From Bugula neritina (taxonomy: Eukaryota > Bryozoa > Gymnolaemata > Cheilostomatida > Bugulidae), in assembly GCA_964035545.1 (NCBI GenBank), contig CAXIUT010000113.1, forward strand, positions 1-22,218: DNA of 22,218 nt, read 5' to 3'. Position 1 is the first letter of the stretch, and the number at the start of each line of letters is the position of its first letter. Positions 10,422-19,860 of this stretch are shown in pieces. Under the pieces are notes generated by a model, which was given only the letters and a program-made list of their open reading frames with translations, did not search any database and was not told where the DNA came from. The translations under genes were made by a program, and so were the position numbers.

Positions 10422-11991
10422 TCCATCAAGAATCCTATAATTTTTACATGTTTTCCAATCATAACAATATATTTTGCCTCTCTAATCCCCTGATAACAAA
10501 TATTGACCATCATAGCTAAAATCAATTCCACATGCATAGCCAGCGCAGTAATGACTAGCAAATTTTTTAGCTCTCAACCTTCTAAAATTACCCCCTTTAT
10601 TCTAATATATAACTATCTGATTGTCAGAAGACTGTCCAGCAAAATACTACCCTGAAGGATGCATAGCAGTTGATGTAATAGTATGCATCTATGGTTCTGA
10701 AACATGTCTAGTTACTACTGGTACTCCATACTACCAAATAAATAATTTTTTATCATCAGAAGAACTTATAAATTTATTCTATTAGATAAATGTCAACGTA
10801 TTCACTGTACCCAAATGCTGATTGTATTACATTGTCTTCTGACCCGTCCTCAAATCGAATTGATAGATCTTCTTAGAACTTGAACCCACAAGAACGATAT
10901 TCGGGTAATGTTACGAAGGATGGTATTTCAATACAAATGGTATTCTCTTCAGATTGTATGTCGACAATACTATATTGAGATAGATAAATACCTTTGCCAT
11001 ATTAAGTATCCCAGTTAAGAACCTTATTATCAAAGGCGCAACTTACAAAGTTTTTGCCATTGTGAGAAAATTGAATATCTCGCACTGCTTTAGTATGACC
11101 AATATAAGAATGAGCACATGTCTTGTTTTTAACGATATCAAATAAATGAACCTTTCCCTCAGGATTTCCTAGTAAAAAGAAATGACCCACCTTAGGATAA
11201 AATCTCACCACCTGAAATCCCTATTTATTACTACCCACCCAACTAAACACTTCTTTCTTTGGTAAGTAACAGTTATCCCCACCTCGACGGTAATTAACTG
11301 GAGGTTCAACATAGCTGAGGCCTTTGTAGTCTTAAAAACTTCCCCAGTGAAAAGTAGAATAAGGTTAGAAGTTTTTTTATTGGATTTTAGCTTATTAAAT
11401 TTTGATTTGTTTAGTTTATTAGGCTTTAGCTAGTTGTTATTTTTGTTAAGCCGTAATAGCTCCATTATATAAATTTTATCCATAGCCTCCCCAAGGTCCT
11501 TGAAAATCATGAACAGCTGAGCCTTTAACTCTCATTTCTTTATACATTTTAGTTATTTATTTTTTATTTTTATTCGTGGTTTTTCCATAAAGTTTTTGAT
11601 AAAATTCTTAATGTTTCTCATCAATAACTTCTCCTTCTTGCTCTGTTCTTTCTTTAAACTATTTAAGTTTACTACTAAAAACCAAACTTTTAGCATTGAT
11701 ATCAGGATCATTGCAATACCCATTTCTTCTAAATTTATACATCTGCTCATTAAATTCATGAACAGGAAGAGAATAATTTTCTGTCTGGCAAGTCAATAAT
11801 GTTTTTGATCGATCTGCCTCCTAAAATGATACAAAATTGTATGCCTTCTTTATTTCATCATGTTTCTAAACCACCAATTAGTAAATATCAGTTTGAGGAT
11901 TTATATTCACATCGATCTTATCCACCTTCAACTTCTTAGTAAGTCTATCCATCTAGTTTTCACTATTGCTCTCGACCTATGATTCAGACAT
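10422..11991 (-). CDS. CDC40: Prp17/CDC40 pre-mRNA splicing factor, 3' end missing (516 codons present)
   Basis: The frame starts at ATG 11991 and, after removal of a 22-nt intron, runs in frame to the telomere junction. Family marks in order: DFQGPWGGY, LSYVEPP, CYLPKKEVFSW, a WD40 propeller with YIGHTKAVRDIQFS, NWDTEYGK, RIPFVLKYHP, HLGTVNTLTF, SSDDKKLFIWEYGVPV, MHTITS, SSDNQIVIY, YACGIDFS, LLSGDERGKIYCYDW. Prp17 is the WD40 protein acting at the second catalytic step of splicing in the spliceosome. The last roughly 45 residues, including the final blade strand (in human CDC40 the part after KLYSRFKAHD), are absent: after RILDG the sequence is telomere repeat. The ATG is only 56 bp from the array at 12048. 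This copy would lack its C-terminus unless the break is artefactual. Confidence 0.92.
10970..10991 (-). other. Intron of Prp17 gene, 22 nt
   Basis: Begins GTATTTATC and ends CAATATAG on the minus strand. Removal gives WDTEYGKVLSTYNLKRIPFV, matching the family; retention shifts out of the WD40 frame. Confidence 0.88.
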
Positions 11992-12047
11992 GATCTATTA
12001 TAAATAATTGAAAAAATTATATCAATTCTATCGATAATTATGAATCA

Positions 12048-12176
12048 GGGGTTGGGGTTGGGGTTGGGGTTGGGGTTGGGGTTGGGGTTGGGGTTGGGGT
12101 TGGGGTTGGGGTTGGGGTTGGGGTTGGGGTTGGGGTTGGGGTTGGGGTTGGGGTTGGGGTTGGGGTTGGGGTTGGG
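12048..12176 (+). repeat. Internal telomere array (GGGGTT)n, right end of piece B
   Basis: About 21.5 perfect GGGGTT repeats in right-end orientation, 56 bp upstream of the Prp17 start codon, so it caps the 5' side of that gene. It ends ...GGGGTTGGG, the same register as the array at 10421, and is followed at once by CCGGCAATCTG, which is coding sequence of the next gene. The longest array in the window. Confidence 0.97.
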
Positions 12177-12177
12177 C

Positions 12178-13908
12178 CGGCAATCTGAAGTCTTTAACTA
12201 TCACAAAGACAGTGATGTCGAAGACTCCTTGCTAATTACTCCAAAAAGTGCAAAGAAATCACATCAATCAAGGACATCTTAAAATATCAAAGATGAAACA
12301 AGTCATTTAGATGCAAATGACGATGCATAAAATGCAGTATAATTGTAGCCAATTTAAGATCTTTTGGCAGAACTATAGGAAATGGAGAGGTAATCTAAGT
12401 TGAGAAGATAAAAATATAAGAAAAAACATGTTGTAGCAAATCCTGAATCTAAAGCTATTGAATAAGATTAAAGAATCACTGAAAATACTCATAAAGAAAC
12501 CTTTATTAGCACAAAGAAAAATCCTAATGATATCTAGCTCAATAAAAATGAAAAAGATGATTAATTAATCCTTTAAGGGAAAAAGAAAACTTCACTTCAA
12601 GACCTAGAATAAGGCTAATCTCCAAGCTTTGGTCACAATATAGCTGAATAACAATAAAAAAAGCTTTAATCTGATAAAAAGAGTTAAAAACAAGAATAAA
12701 ATGATGAATTTTAATCATCTTTATATGAAAGACTAAAAGAAAAATCAAAGTTAAAAGAAAAGAACAAGAAATAATATCAAAGAGTAACTTTAGATTTCAA
12801 AACATTGTTTTATGAAAACTTATTTTAAGAACCTCCTAAAAATTAAAATGAAAATCAAAGTAATATTCAAAAAAGACAATCTATTCGTTTGAGTGATAAA
12901 AAGGATTCTATTAGGAAAAGATAAAGAATTACTTTAGATTTAAATGATTTTAAAGCTTTACTAACTGGTCAATAAAATTAAAAACAATCAAGACAAAAAA
13001 GAATGTCTGGAATAAGATATTCTATCTAAAATTCTCATTAAAACTATCAAAAAAAACATCTCTAAATACAAAAATAAATCCAAGATCATATCAATTAGAC
13101 CTAGAAGAGAGAGTTAGGGATAAATAATATGACTTATTAGATAAAAACCTAAACACAATAAATATCTAATGATATAAAAAAGCAATAAAATAAAAATATT
13201 AACTTAGATCAACAAATAACAAAAATAAGAATATAAAACTAACATCTAAAACATAAAATATAAAACAATCTATCTCGAATTCTAACAACAAAATAAATAA
13301 AATAAGTATCAACTCCTAATATCTTCATGTAAAAAAATTATAAAATAAAAATAATAAAATTCTAAAGATAAAACAATAATTATATCCTCAATTGCATCCT
13401 TGATCAACATATCTATATCAAACTCAAAAGAAATAAAAACAATCAATCTATCCTTCAAATCAAATCCAGCTATTTATGGCAAAAGATGTCTCCTAAATGG
13501 TCCATCGAACTTGGTCTTAGAATCTAACTGATAATCAAATATTTTAACTCAAGATTAGGTGAATTATAACCTATCGATATTTGTATTCGTCTTGGAGATT
13601 TTTATAAAGAAATATAAATACTAGAACTTGATCTCTTAAGTCTTTAAAATTTATATGGAGTTAAATAACTTATTCTTGATTCGAAAACTGATATAATGAA
13701 ATTCAACTTTTAAGCATTAAATTCCTTTTGTATCAAAGTAACTATCAATATGATGAAATTCTAAGAAAATAAATATTTTGAAGTTGACATTCTTCAAATC
13801 AATGCTCTTAAAAAAGATAAATAAAATTTGATATTCCACTTCTAAAGCGAAGAAAAATCAACTCTACTTAACTTTATAGCCAAACAATTATAGAAAATAC
13901 CCCATTGA
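12178..13908 (+). CDS. Unknown charged coiled-coil protein, 5' truncated at telomere junction (576 aa visible)
   Basis: The frame is open from the telomere array to TGA 13908, with no intron. No in-frame natural start is convincing: the only upstream ATG (12040) lies before the array and would give a GL-repeat leader. The visible protein is highly charged, with two related motifs, YQRVTLDFKTLF near residue 201 and ERITLDLNDFKALL near residue 250. A predicted coiled coil follows at about 290-390, then a more globular C-terminus (SPKWSIELGLRIELIIKYF, PIDICIRLGDFYKEIEIL). I do not recognise the family. Motif pair, coiled coil and small globular end recall the layout of KNL1/Spc105-type kinetochore scaffolds, but this is only a resemblance. 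Next gene starts 114 bp on, same strand. Confidence 0.7.
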
Positions 13909-14022
13909 TTAAACCTTTTACCTTTATTATTTATTCAATTAAAATATATAAAATATGAATAGTTATATTTATTTTATTAACCCAAAATAAACTATATTCA
14001 ATTATTATTAAATATTTATTTC

Positions 14023-14763
14023 ATGTTCTCCCAAAATAGAAAAAGAGGCCTCAGTCTCGCCCACAACCTCAACAGACAAATTCAACCCACTTAAAAAGTA
14101 CAAATATCTAGCCAATACCCCATTATCAGATTCATCAACACCAACCCAGCCAAAGAAAGAAACAGACACTCATCCACTCCAAAACCTAATGTTCATTTTG
14201 AATATTCTTCACAAAATAAACCCATTATTCCCACTCCTATCTAAATCAGAACACAATAAATGGAAATAAGTGATGTCCAACGATATTCAAGGACTCCGAG
14301 ATCATCTATTCAAAATTAAACTGAGAGATTGTCAATCATTGATCAGAACTTCAATCGATTCTAAAGATATTAAACATTTGAACAATGCAAAGAAGTTCTA
14401 GGACAAAGATTATTTGGAAATATAAAAGAAACAAGCGAGAGGAAAAATAGTTTTCAATCATCGATGATTCTTCAATAAACTCAAGAAAGCAAAGAAAAGA
14501 AACGATGTCCTTTCAATTAAATAGTTAAAATGCCTTTAGAAATATCTTAAAAGCTGAATATATAAACAAGCTAAAATCTCAAAGAAAAGAAACAATATGA
14601 TTATAAGATCAATGACACTAAAAATAATAGCGAAAACATTAAAGTATCTCAAATTTTGAAATAGTCTAAAAAATAAAAAAAGGCTAAAAGAAAAAATGCT
14701 AATCTTGATCACATGGAACAACGTCTCTTAAAAATTATCAAAATATGTGACTAAAATATATGA
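14023..14763 (+). CDS. Hypothetical basic, low-complexity protein (246 aa)
   Basis: Open frame from ATG to TGA with many TAA/TAG Glu codons. The composition is rich in Lys, Asn, Gln, Ser and Glu. Arg/Ser-rich segments (RYSRTPRSSIQNE, NRHSSTPKP) resemble phosphorylation sites, and a Lys-rich stretch (KESKKEKKAKRK) near the C-terminus could act as a nuclear localisation signal. No domain, signal peptide or membrane segment is visible and I recognise no family. Support comes from the long frame without TGA in a gene-dense region and the tight fit between neighbours: 114 bp after the upstream gene and 53 bp before the convergent WD40 gene. Confidence 0.6.
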
Positions 14764-14816
14764 TTTTTTCGAGTATTATTCATATATATCTAATATATCT
14801 ATCAAATTATATCTCA

Positions 14817-17760
14817 TCATCCTTCTTTTTAAATAGTTTTACGCATCTATTACCATAAAAGTTAAGTCTTTTTTAATAATTTCTGTTTACGACTTTATTT
14901 TTCTTCTTCTCCAAATACCTTATCTAGTAGTTTATATAAATTATGATATTATTCACTATTTTCAAGAACTAGAGAAGAAAGGTGTTCATAGTGTTGAAGA
15001 TGTTAAGGAGTTTTCAAAAGTTATTCAATAGATTGAATAAAATGAGGATTAATATGACGTTAAGTTCGACTAAAAGCTAATTTTGATTCAGTTGGAGGCG
15101 GCATTTATGATTGACTAAAACCAAAATCTATTGATTAATGATGACTATGAGTAACTTTATCGAAAACTTCAGTTGAAACCCTTTCTTTACTATAATTATC
15201 TTAATTTATAACACTCTAGACAAAATTATTAGTAAATTTAGGTTGAACTTCTTCTTCTTTATTCTTTTATTTTGATTTTTATCCTCCAAAAATCCTTCTT
15301 TTAGGTCTCGATTGACTTAAAGAAGACTATTTTTGTTCAAAAATGGAATTATTGTCTATAATTGTAGCTTATTTAGAAGTATTTTATAAAGCCGGTTTCT
15401 GTTAAATATTCCTTTGAATGGCATTAACTTCTTTATACACTTTATTAACTTGATTAATAATAGAAGAAGGATTAAAAATAGATTTCTTATTATCTTAATT
15501 TTTATATGATAAATTAACGTTAGGAAACTATGGCTGTTTTAAACTAACACTCAAATCAGCCCAAGTACCTCCTCCCAATCGAATACTCTCAGAATTATCT
15601 ATCAATCCTTTTTTAACTTCATTACTTAATATCTAAGAAGATTTTTTGTTATTTTTCAGCTCTCCAGAAATAGATATAGAGTTAGATTTATTTTTACTAG
15701 CCCAAACACTACCATCCATCCAATTCATTTCATTCAGTTAAAACCATTTCTTTACATTTTTATCTATCTTCTTATATTTCTATGAAGTCTCTTGATTTCG
15801 AATTATCAATACTCCAGCTTAGGTCGATAAAATGATTTTTCCATGCTAAGTTATTTCAATATCAGTTACTAAACTATGTAATTCCTATGAATAAAGTACA
15901 GTAGCTGAAAAATTAACCAACAATAAACGGTTTTTACTTGATATTATTACTATCAACCAAGAATTACTTTTAATAGAAACTATAAATTCTTATTAATCAA
16001 GTTAATGATTCAAAGGAACCGATGTAGTTTTCTTTGACTTAGTTAAATTATAAATATTCAAAACTTTCTTCTAACAACTAAGTAAATAATTACCAGCTAT
16101 TCCTATCCTCTCAGATTTATAAAAAGTAGATAAAAAATTACCATCTAATGTTATACATTTAACCACTCCCTTACCATTGACTAATATCTTACCACTGCTT
16201 ATCATTAATCTTTCAATAGGAATCTCAGGATTTATTTATTTGACTTTTTATAATTTATCATCTTTTAGCCGATATATTTTTATTAGATTGTTATCATTTG
16301 CAAGGATTATATTATTTTCCCAAGTTTATAAGGCTAAAAGTCTTTAGTCTTAGAAATTTTATAAAAAAGCTAGTTAGAAATCATCCAAAGAATATACTAA
16401 TAACTCACTTCTAGATATACAAGCAATATGATGCTTCTGATATCCTTTTATATTAATAACAGGCAATTCTGAATGCGTATAAATAATGTGTGTCAGATGT
16501 CGACAATAAACATTTCTTTTCAAACCTAAAACAGCTCCAATATCCACAGACTGTCTCGGCTATGAATTTTACTTACCATACATATGCCATAGACGTACTA
16601 AATATAAAAATTCTTACATGTATGATCGTCAGCTGCACTAGCAAAAAATATCAACTCTCCTCCTTACACTTCTTCAAGGATAGATAAACAAGTTACTTTG
16701 GCTCTATGACTCAAAATAGAACGGACAGCCTGAATATCGCCTTACTATTTCATGTTCCAAACAAAGATTGTTCGGTTTGAGTAAAGAGTTACTATGAATT
16801 AACCTACTCTTCTCGCTCCTAAACATTTAGGAAATTAATCATTTTACAGACATTACAATGGCTAATTTTAACTTAAATTTTAACGAGCTGTAGGAGGAGG
16901 TTTAGGAAACTTTCCCTTGAAAGTCAATTCATGCAAATCAACTGCCTTAACCAAAGCATGATCTCCACAGCATAGAACTACTGAACCAACTAACTCTAAA
17001 GCAACTGCGCCTTGCATCATCACATCGACCCATTTTTATATTTTCTAATAACCAGAACTAAATATACATAATAGTCCTTCAGTTGATAAGAGTACTAATC
17101 TCTAAATTCCATCTTTAGTAATTAAAACAGCATCAACGAAATCTTGAGTACTAAACTTTTTTCCAAAAGACATAGCTTTTCCTTCAAGCATAAATTGATC
17201 ATTTTCTTCCTTTTTGATAACCTAACCTTACTTAAAAGACCAAAATTTGATATAACCTCTTCCTATGGTCAACAAATCCCCTTTTGAGCAAAAAGAGCTT
17301 TAGATATAGCTTTAGAATTTCTATTTTTTGTCAAAGTATCAGCTCCCTCCCACAAAAACATTCCTCCATCTTGATTACTAATAGTCAACATATACCTGCA
17401 ATTAGTTGAAAAAACAAAATAATCTATCCCAAATTTATGACCTCTCAATATCCATAAAACATCCATTTTACCTCCTCTTACCTCAGACAAATCCTCAAGA
17501 GAATAAATATAAGCATTCCCATGTTTGCCTCCCTCGCATATAGCCAAATACTATTCATCAGGACTGACAACAATCGATGAAATGTTGTCAGAAGAATGAT
17601 GAATGTACGATATCTGTTAATCAAGAAGAGGACTATAAAATACGATCAGATTTCCTGCAGGATAAAGAAGACATCCTTTTGCCTCGGCCAAATGAGATAT
17701 ATTTTGAACTGAAGAACCCAATATTTTCTAGATATTTAAACTCAATTTAGTTTGATTCAT
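14817..17760 (-). CDS. WDR62/MAPKBP1-like WD40 protein (about 975 aa, one apparent frameshift)
   Basis: Starts at ATG 17760 and ends at TGA 14817. The N-terminus carries a WD40 array typical of the WDR62/MABP1 family: YPAGNLIVFYSP, SPDEEYLAICEGG, LRGHKFGIDYFVFS, GRGYIKFWSF, STEGLLCIF, EKWVDV, SNRTIFVWNMK, FASAADDHT. In animals these are scaffolds at spindle poles and in JNK signalling. The middle is divergent and may form a second propeller. The C-terminal third is disordered and ends in a charged helical region (IEELLKTPEHLQHYEHLSSL, then KKTELLWEEMRKTIEKE). Two frame changes occur: a 17-nt intron at 16560-16576, and a one-base shift near 17324-17329, where no GT-AG intron of normal size fits. 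With one base restored the length is an exact multiple of three. It is divergent from the nucleoside hydrolase gene, with only 67 bp between. Confidence 0.8.
16560..16576 (-). other. Probable intron of WDR62-like gene, 17 nt
   Basis: GTAAGTAAAATTCATAG on the minus strand. Removal moves the frame from one that stops at TGA to one open for the remaining 1.7 kb. This is the shortest intron proposed here; a 35-nt intron using a GT 18 nt earlier would give the same frame. Confidence 0.7.
17324..17329 (-). other. Apparent one-base frameshift at a T6/A6 run in the WDR62-like gene
   Basis: Upstream the frame encodes MFLWEGADTL, downstream a different frame encodes ESSFCSKGDLLTIGRGYIKF, both matching the family. 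Between them on the minus strand is ACAAAAAATAG. One extra A would join the frames. A GT-AG intron here would have to be 44-50 nt, more than twice any other in the window, so a homopolymer length error or a true frameshift is likelier. Confidence 0.6.
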
Positions 17761-17827
17761 CTTATTATATTTATACTAAGAGCTTAATCTATCAATCATT
17801 CAAATCAATAGATAAATAACAATCAAT
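17761..17827. promoter_or_regulatory. Very short divergent promoter, 67 bp
   Basis: The WDR62-like gene starts leftward at 17760 and the nucleoside hydrolase gene rightward at 17828. Both promoters and leaders must fit in 67 bp of AT-rich DNA or overlap the coding regions. TATATTTATA lies near the left edge. The call is positional. Confidence 0.5.
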
Positions 17828-18837
17828 ATGAAAATACGCAAAACTATTCCAAAAGGATAATTCTCTTTCCCTAATTGCCGCTACGTCATCATTGACACAG
17901 ACGCAGGAGGAGATGATGCCCAAGCTATCCTCCTAGCCATCAGCTAGGCCAAAAAAACAAATAAAACCATCCTTGGAATTACATGCATAGATGGCAACGC
18001 AGCAGTCGATGATGTGGCTATCAACTGTCTTATCACTACAACTATGGCAGGAGTTTAAATACCTATCTACAAAGGTAAATGTATAAATACTAAGGATCAA
18101 GAATGAGTATGACAGGACCAACACACAAAGATTTTTATTTCAGTTTTGACGGATTTGGTAAAAAACAAAAATAATATGTTGATAAGTTAAAAGAATAAAA
18201 AAGATGGAAAGAATAACAAATTCATAATGAAGGAGCCATCTAATTTTTAGTCAATAGCGCCAATAAATATCCAGAAGACGTCGCTATCATTGCTATAGGA
18301 CCTTTGACTAATTTAGCTCTAGCCTATCATTATGACAATTCCTTTCCAGAAAAAGTGGGAATAGTCAGTCTTATGGGAGGTTCTACTTCAGCCTTTGGAA
18401 TTCGATAGTTTTTTGCAGCATAATTTAATTTCTTCCTTGATAGTCAAGCTGCATACATCGTCATGGAAGTCTTTCCGAGAGTTTGTATCAATTCCTTTGA
18501 CCTTTCATTTGATTTAGGCACTTAAAAGACTCTTAGTCTATTTGAATAAGAAAAAAGACCAATAGCTAAACTAGTTCATGACATTCATTCAGTCATTCTT
18601 TAAACCCATAGACCAGCAATTTGTGACCCTTTAGCTTGCATTTCCGTCTTCCATCCTGAAATAATATAATCTCTTTGCGAGGCATATGGTTCAATTTAAG
18701 TAAATGGCAAACGAACAAGTGGTCTTCTGATGCTTGACTGGTTCACATAAAAAATATAAGGAAAAAACAAATTATGGATCGTAAAGAAGATAGACCTCAC
18801 AAAACTTATGCAAAAAATAGATGATTCATATAATTGA
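17828..18837 (+). CDS. Inosine-uridine-preferring type nucleoside hydrolase (329 aa)
   Basis: With a 20-nt intron removed, the frame runs 330 codons from ATG to TGA, about the usual family length. The metal-binding signature DTDAGGDDAQAI is at residues 23-34. Further marks are GITCIDGNAAVDDVAINCL, FDGFG in place of HGxDGxG, IAIGPLTNLALA, LMGGS, the ribose and base pocket segment AAEFNFFLDSQAA, and CDPLA. These enzymes hydrolyse ribonucleosides to base and ribose in purine/pyrimidine salvage, using Ca2+. The classic His of HDPxA is Cys259 here. As I recall it, Cys-type active sites were described for the C. elegans enzyme, so activity is still plausible. There is no signal peptide, so it is probably cytosolic. 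Its stop is 21 bp from the stop of the convergent GILT-like gene. Confidence 0.92.
18075..18094 (+). other. Intron of nucleoside hydrolase gene, 20 nt
   Basis: GTAAATGTATAAATACTAAG. Removal gives PIYKGSRMSMTGPTHKDFYF in the family frame; retention ends at TGA about ten codons later. Confidence 0.9.
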
Positions 18838-18858
18838 TAAATTATTCGGTTTTGTAGA

Positions 18859-19550
18859 TCACTTAGCACAGGCATCAATTTTAACTGATCCCTTATACTT
18901 GTCACAGACATACTTGACCATGTTTGATTCAACAGCTGACTCATCACTTGAATTGTGATCTCCATTAACAGTAATCCAAGGAGTATATTTATGAGGAGGG
19001 TTCAACTTCTCAGTCCAGTCAGCCATGTCAGCTTCCCATTGGTTTCCTTGTTTAGATGATGTGCAAGCATCAATCTTGTCCCAACTGAGACCCACTTGAG
19101 AAGCACATTTTTTTCCTTGAACAACCCAGTCGTATGAATTTCCTTCAAGACAGATGATAAAAGGAATAACTAAGTTATCATAGTTATCTTCATAAAGTTT
19201 AGCAGCACAAGTTTCAATTATATTTCCTTGACATTCCTTTTCTCCATGTTGACAGGTAAATTTCCATTATGTGCCAACTTTAGTTCTTCTGGCATTTCCG
19301 TAAGGGACGAATCTGAATTGGCAAATCTTCCAGAAATCCTAAATATTATCAAATATACTTTAGTATTGGCAGCCTTGGTGAGTTGACCTTTGATATATTG
19401 ATTGCATCCAGGACAGAGAGATTCGTAGAAAAGAACGACTTAAACTCTATCATCATTTCTAGGAGTAGTCTTAGCAATGTTGAAAAGCTTGAAAGATACT
19501 GTTGAAGCAACTAATAGTGCTAGACAGAGCAAGAAGACTGATTGTCTCAT
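18859..19550 (-). CDS. GILT-like lysosomal thiol reductase (223 aa)
   Basis: After removal of a 20-nt intron the frame has 224 codons, typical for GILT. A signal peptide covers residues 1-19 (MRQSVFLLCLALLVASTVS). The active site is LFYESLCPGCNQYI with Cys46 and Cys49 (CxxC), followed by RFVPYGNARRT and the family signature CQHGEKECQGNIIETC. C-terminal Cys residues in KKCASQVGLSWDKIDAC, YVCDKY and DACAK match the secreted, disulfide-rich family. GILT enzymes reduce disulfides of proteins at acidic pH in lysosomes or phagosomes. In a bacteria-feeding ciliate a food-vacuole role is a reasonable inference. It has no relation in function to its neighbours; it is convergent with the nucleoside hydrolase gene (21 bp) and divergent from HDAC (310 bp). 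Confidence 0.93.
19339..19358 (-). other. Intron of GILT-like gene, 20 nt
   Basis: GTATATTTGATAATATTTAG on the minus strand. Removal gives NTKDFWKICQFRFVPYGNAR, the conserved GILT core; retention loses the frame. Confidence 0.92.
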
Positions 19551-19860
19551 ATAACTTAGTAGGATTTATTATGATTAGAAATATCTAACTTTGAATTTCA
19601 AATTTTATATTTAAAATGATTCATATACCAAAAGTGACAATAATGATATCATATTGTTCTGAGTCTTAAACTATTGATGTGGAAGTTTTTCGAGTTCTTA
19701 GATAATAATATTTAATAAAATGATTAATTATGAATAGATTTGATTTTTAAACACTTAAATAATATTAAAATCAAGAAATAATCACCATTAAAACTTATTT
19801 TTTATTATTATTTATATTTAATGAATTAAGTTTATGACTATTCATTTTTTTGACATTTAA
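19551..19860. promoter_or_regulatory. Divergent spacer between GILT-like and HDAC genes, 310 bp
   Basis: The second longest gene-free stretch. It is strongly AT-rich and must hold the promoters of both genes. I see no coding frame on either strand, no repeat array and no RNA gene. An ATG at 19831 is followed in frame by TGA, so it cannot be the HDAC start. Confidence 0.55.

Noticed and set aside
10296-10561. Frames encoding Gly-Val or Pro-Thr repeats through the internal array.
   Set aside because: The six-base telomere unit has no stop in any frame; one overlaps Prp17 in the wrong frame and both are chance products.
10323-12176. A telomere-bearing germline transposon (TBE or Tel-1 like) between the two arrays.
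   Set aside because: Those elements have inverted telomeric ends; here both arrays are in direct orientation and the DNA between is a Prp17 gene.
17290-17380. A 44-50 nt intron to explain the frame change in the WDR62-like gene.
   Set aside because: It would be over twice the size of any other intron here and would use a weak GTTTTT or GTGGG donor; a one-base change fits better.
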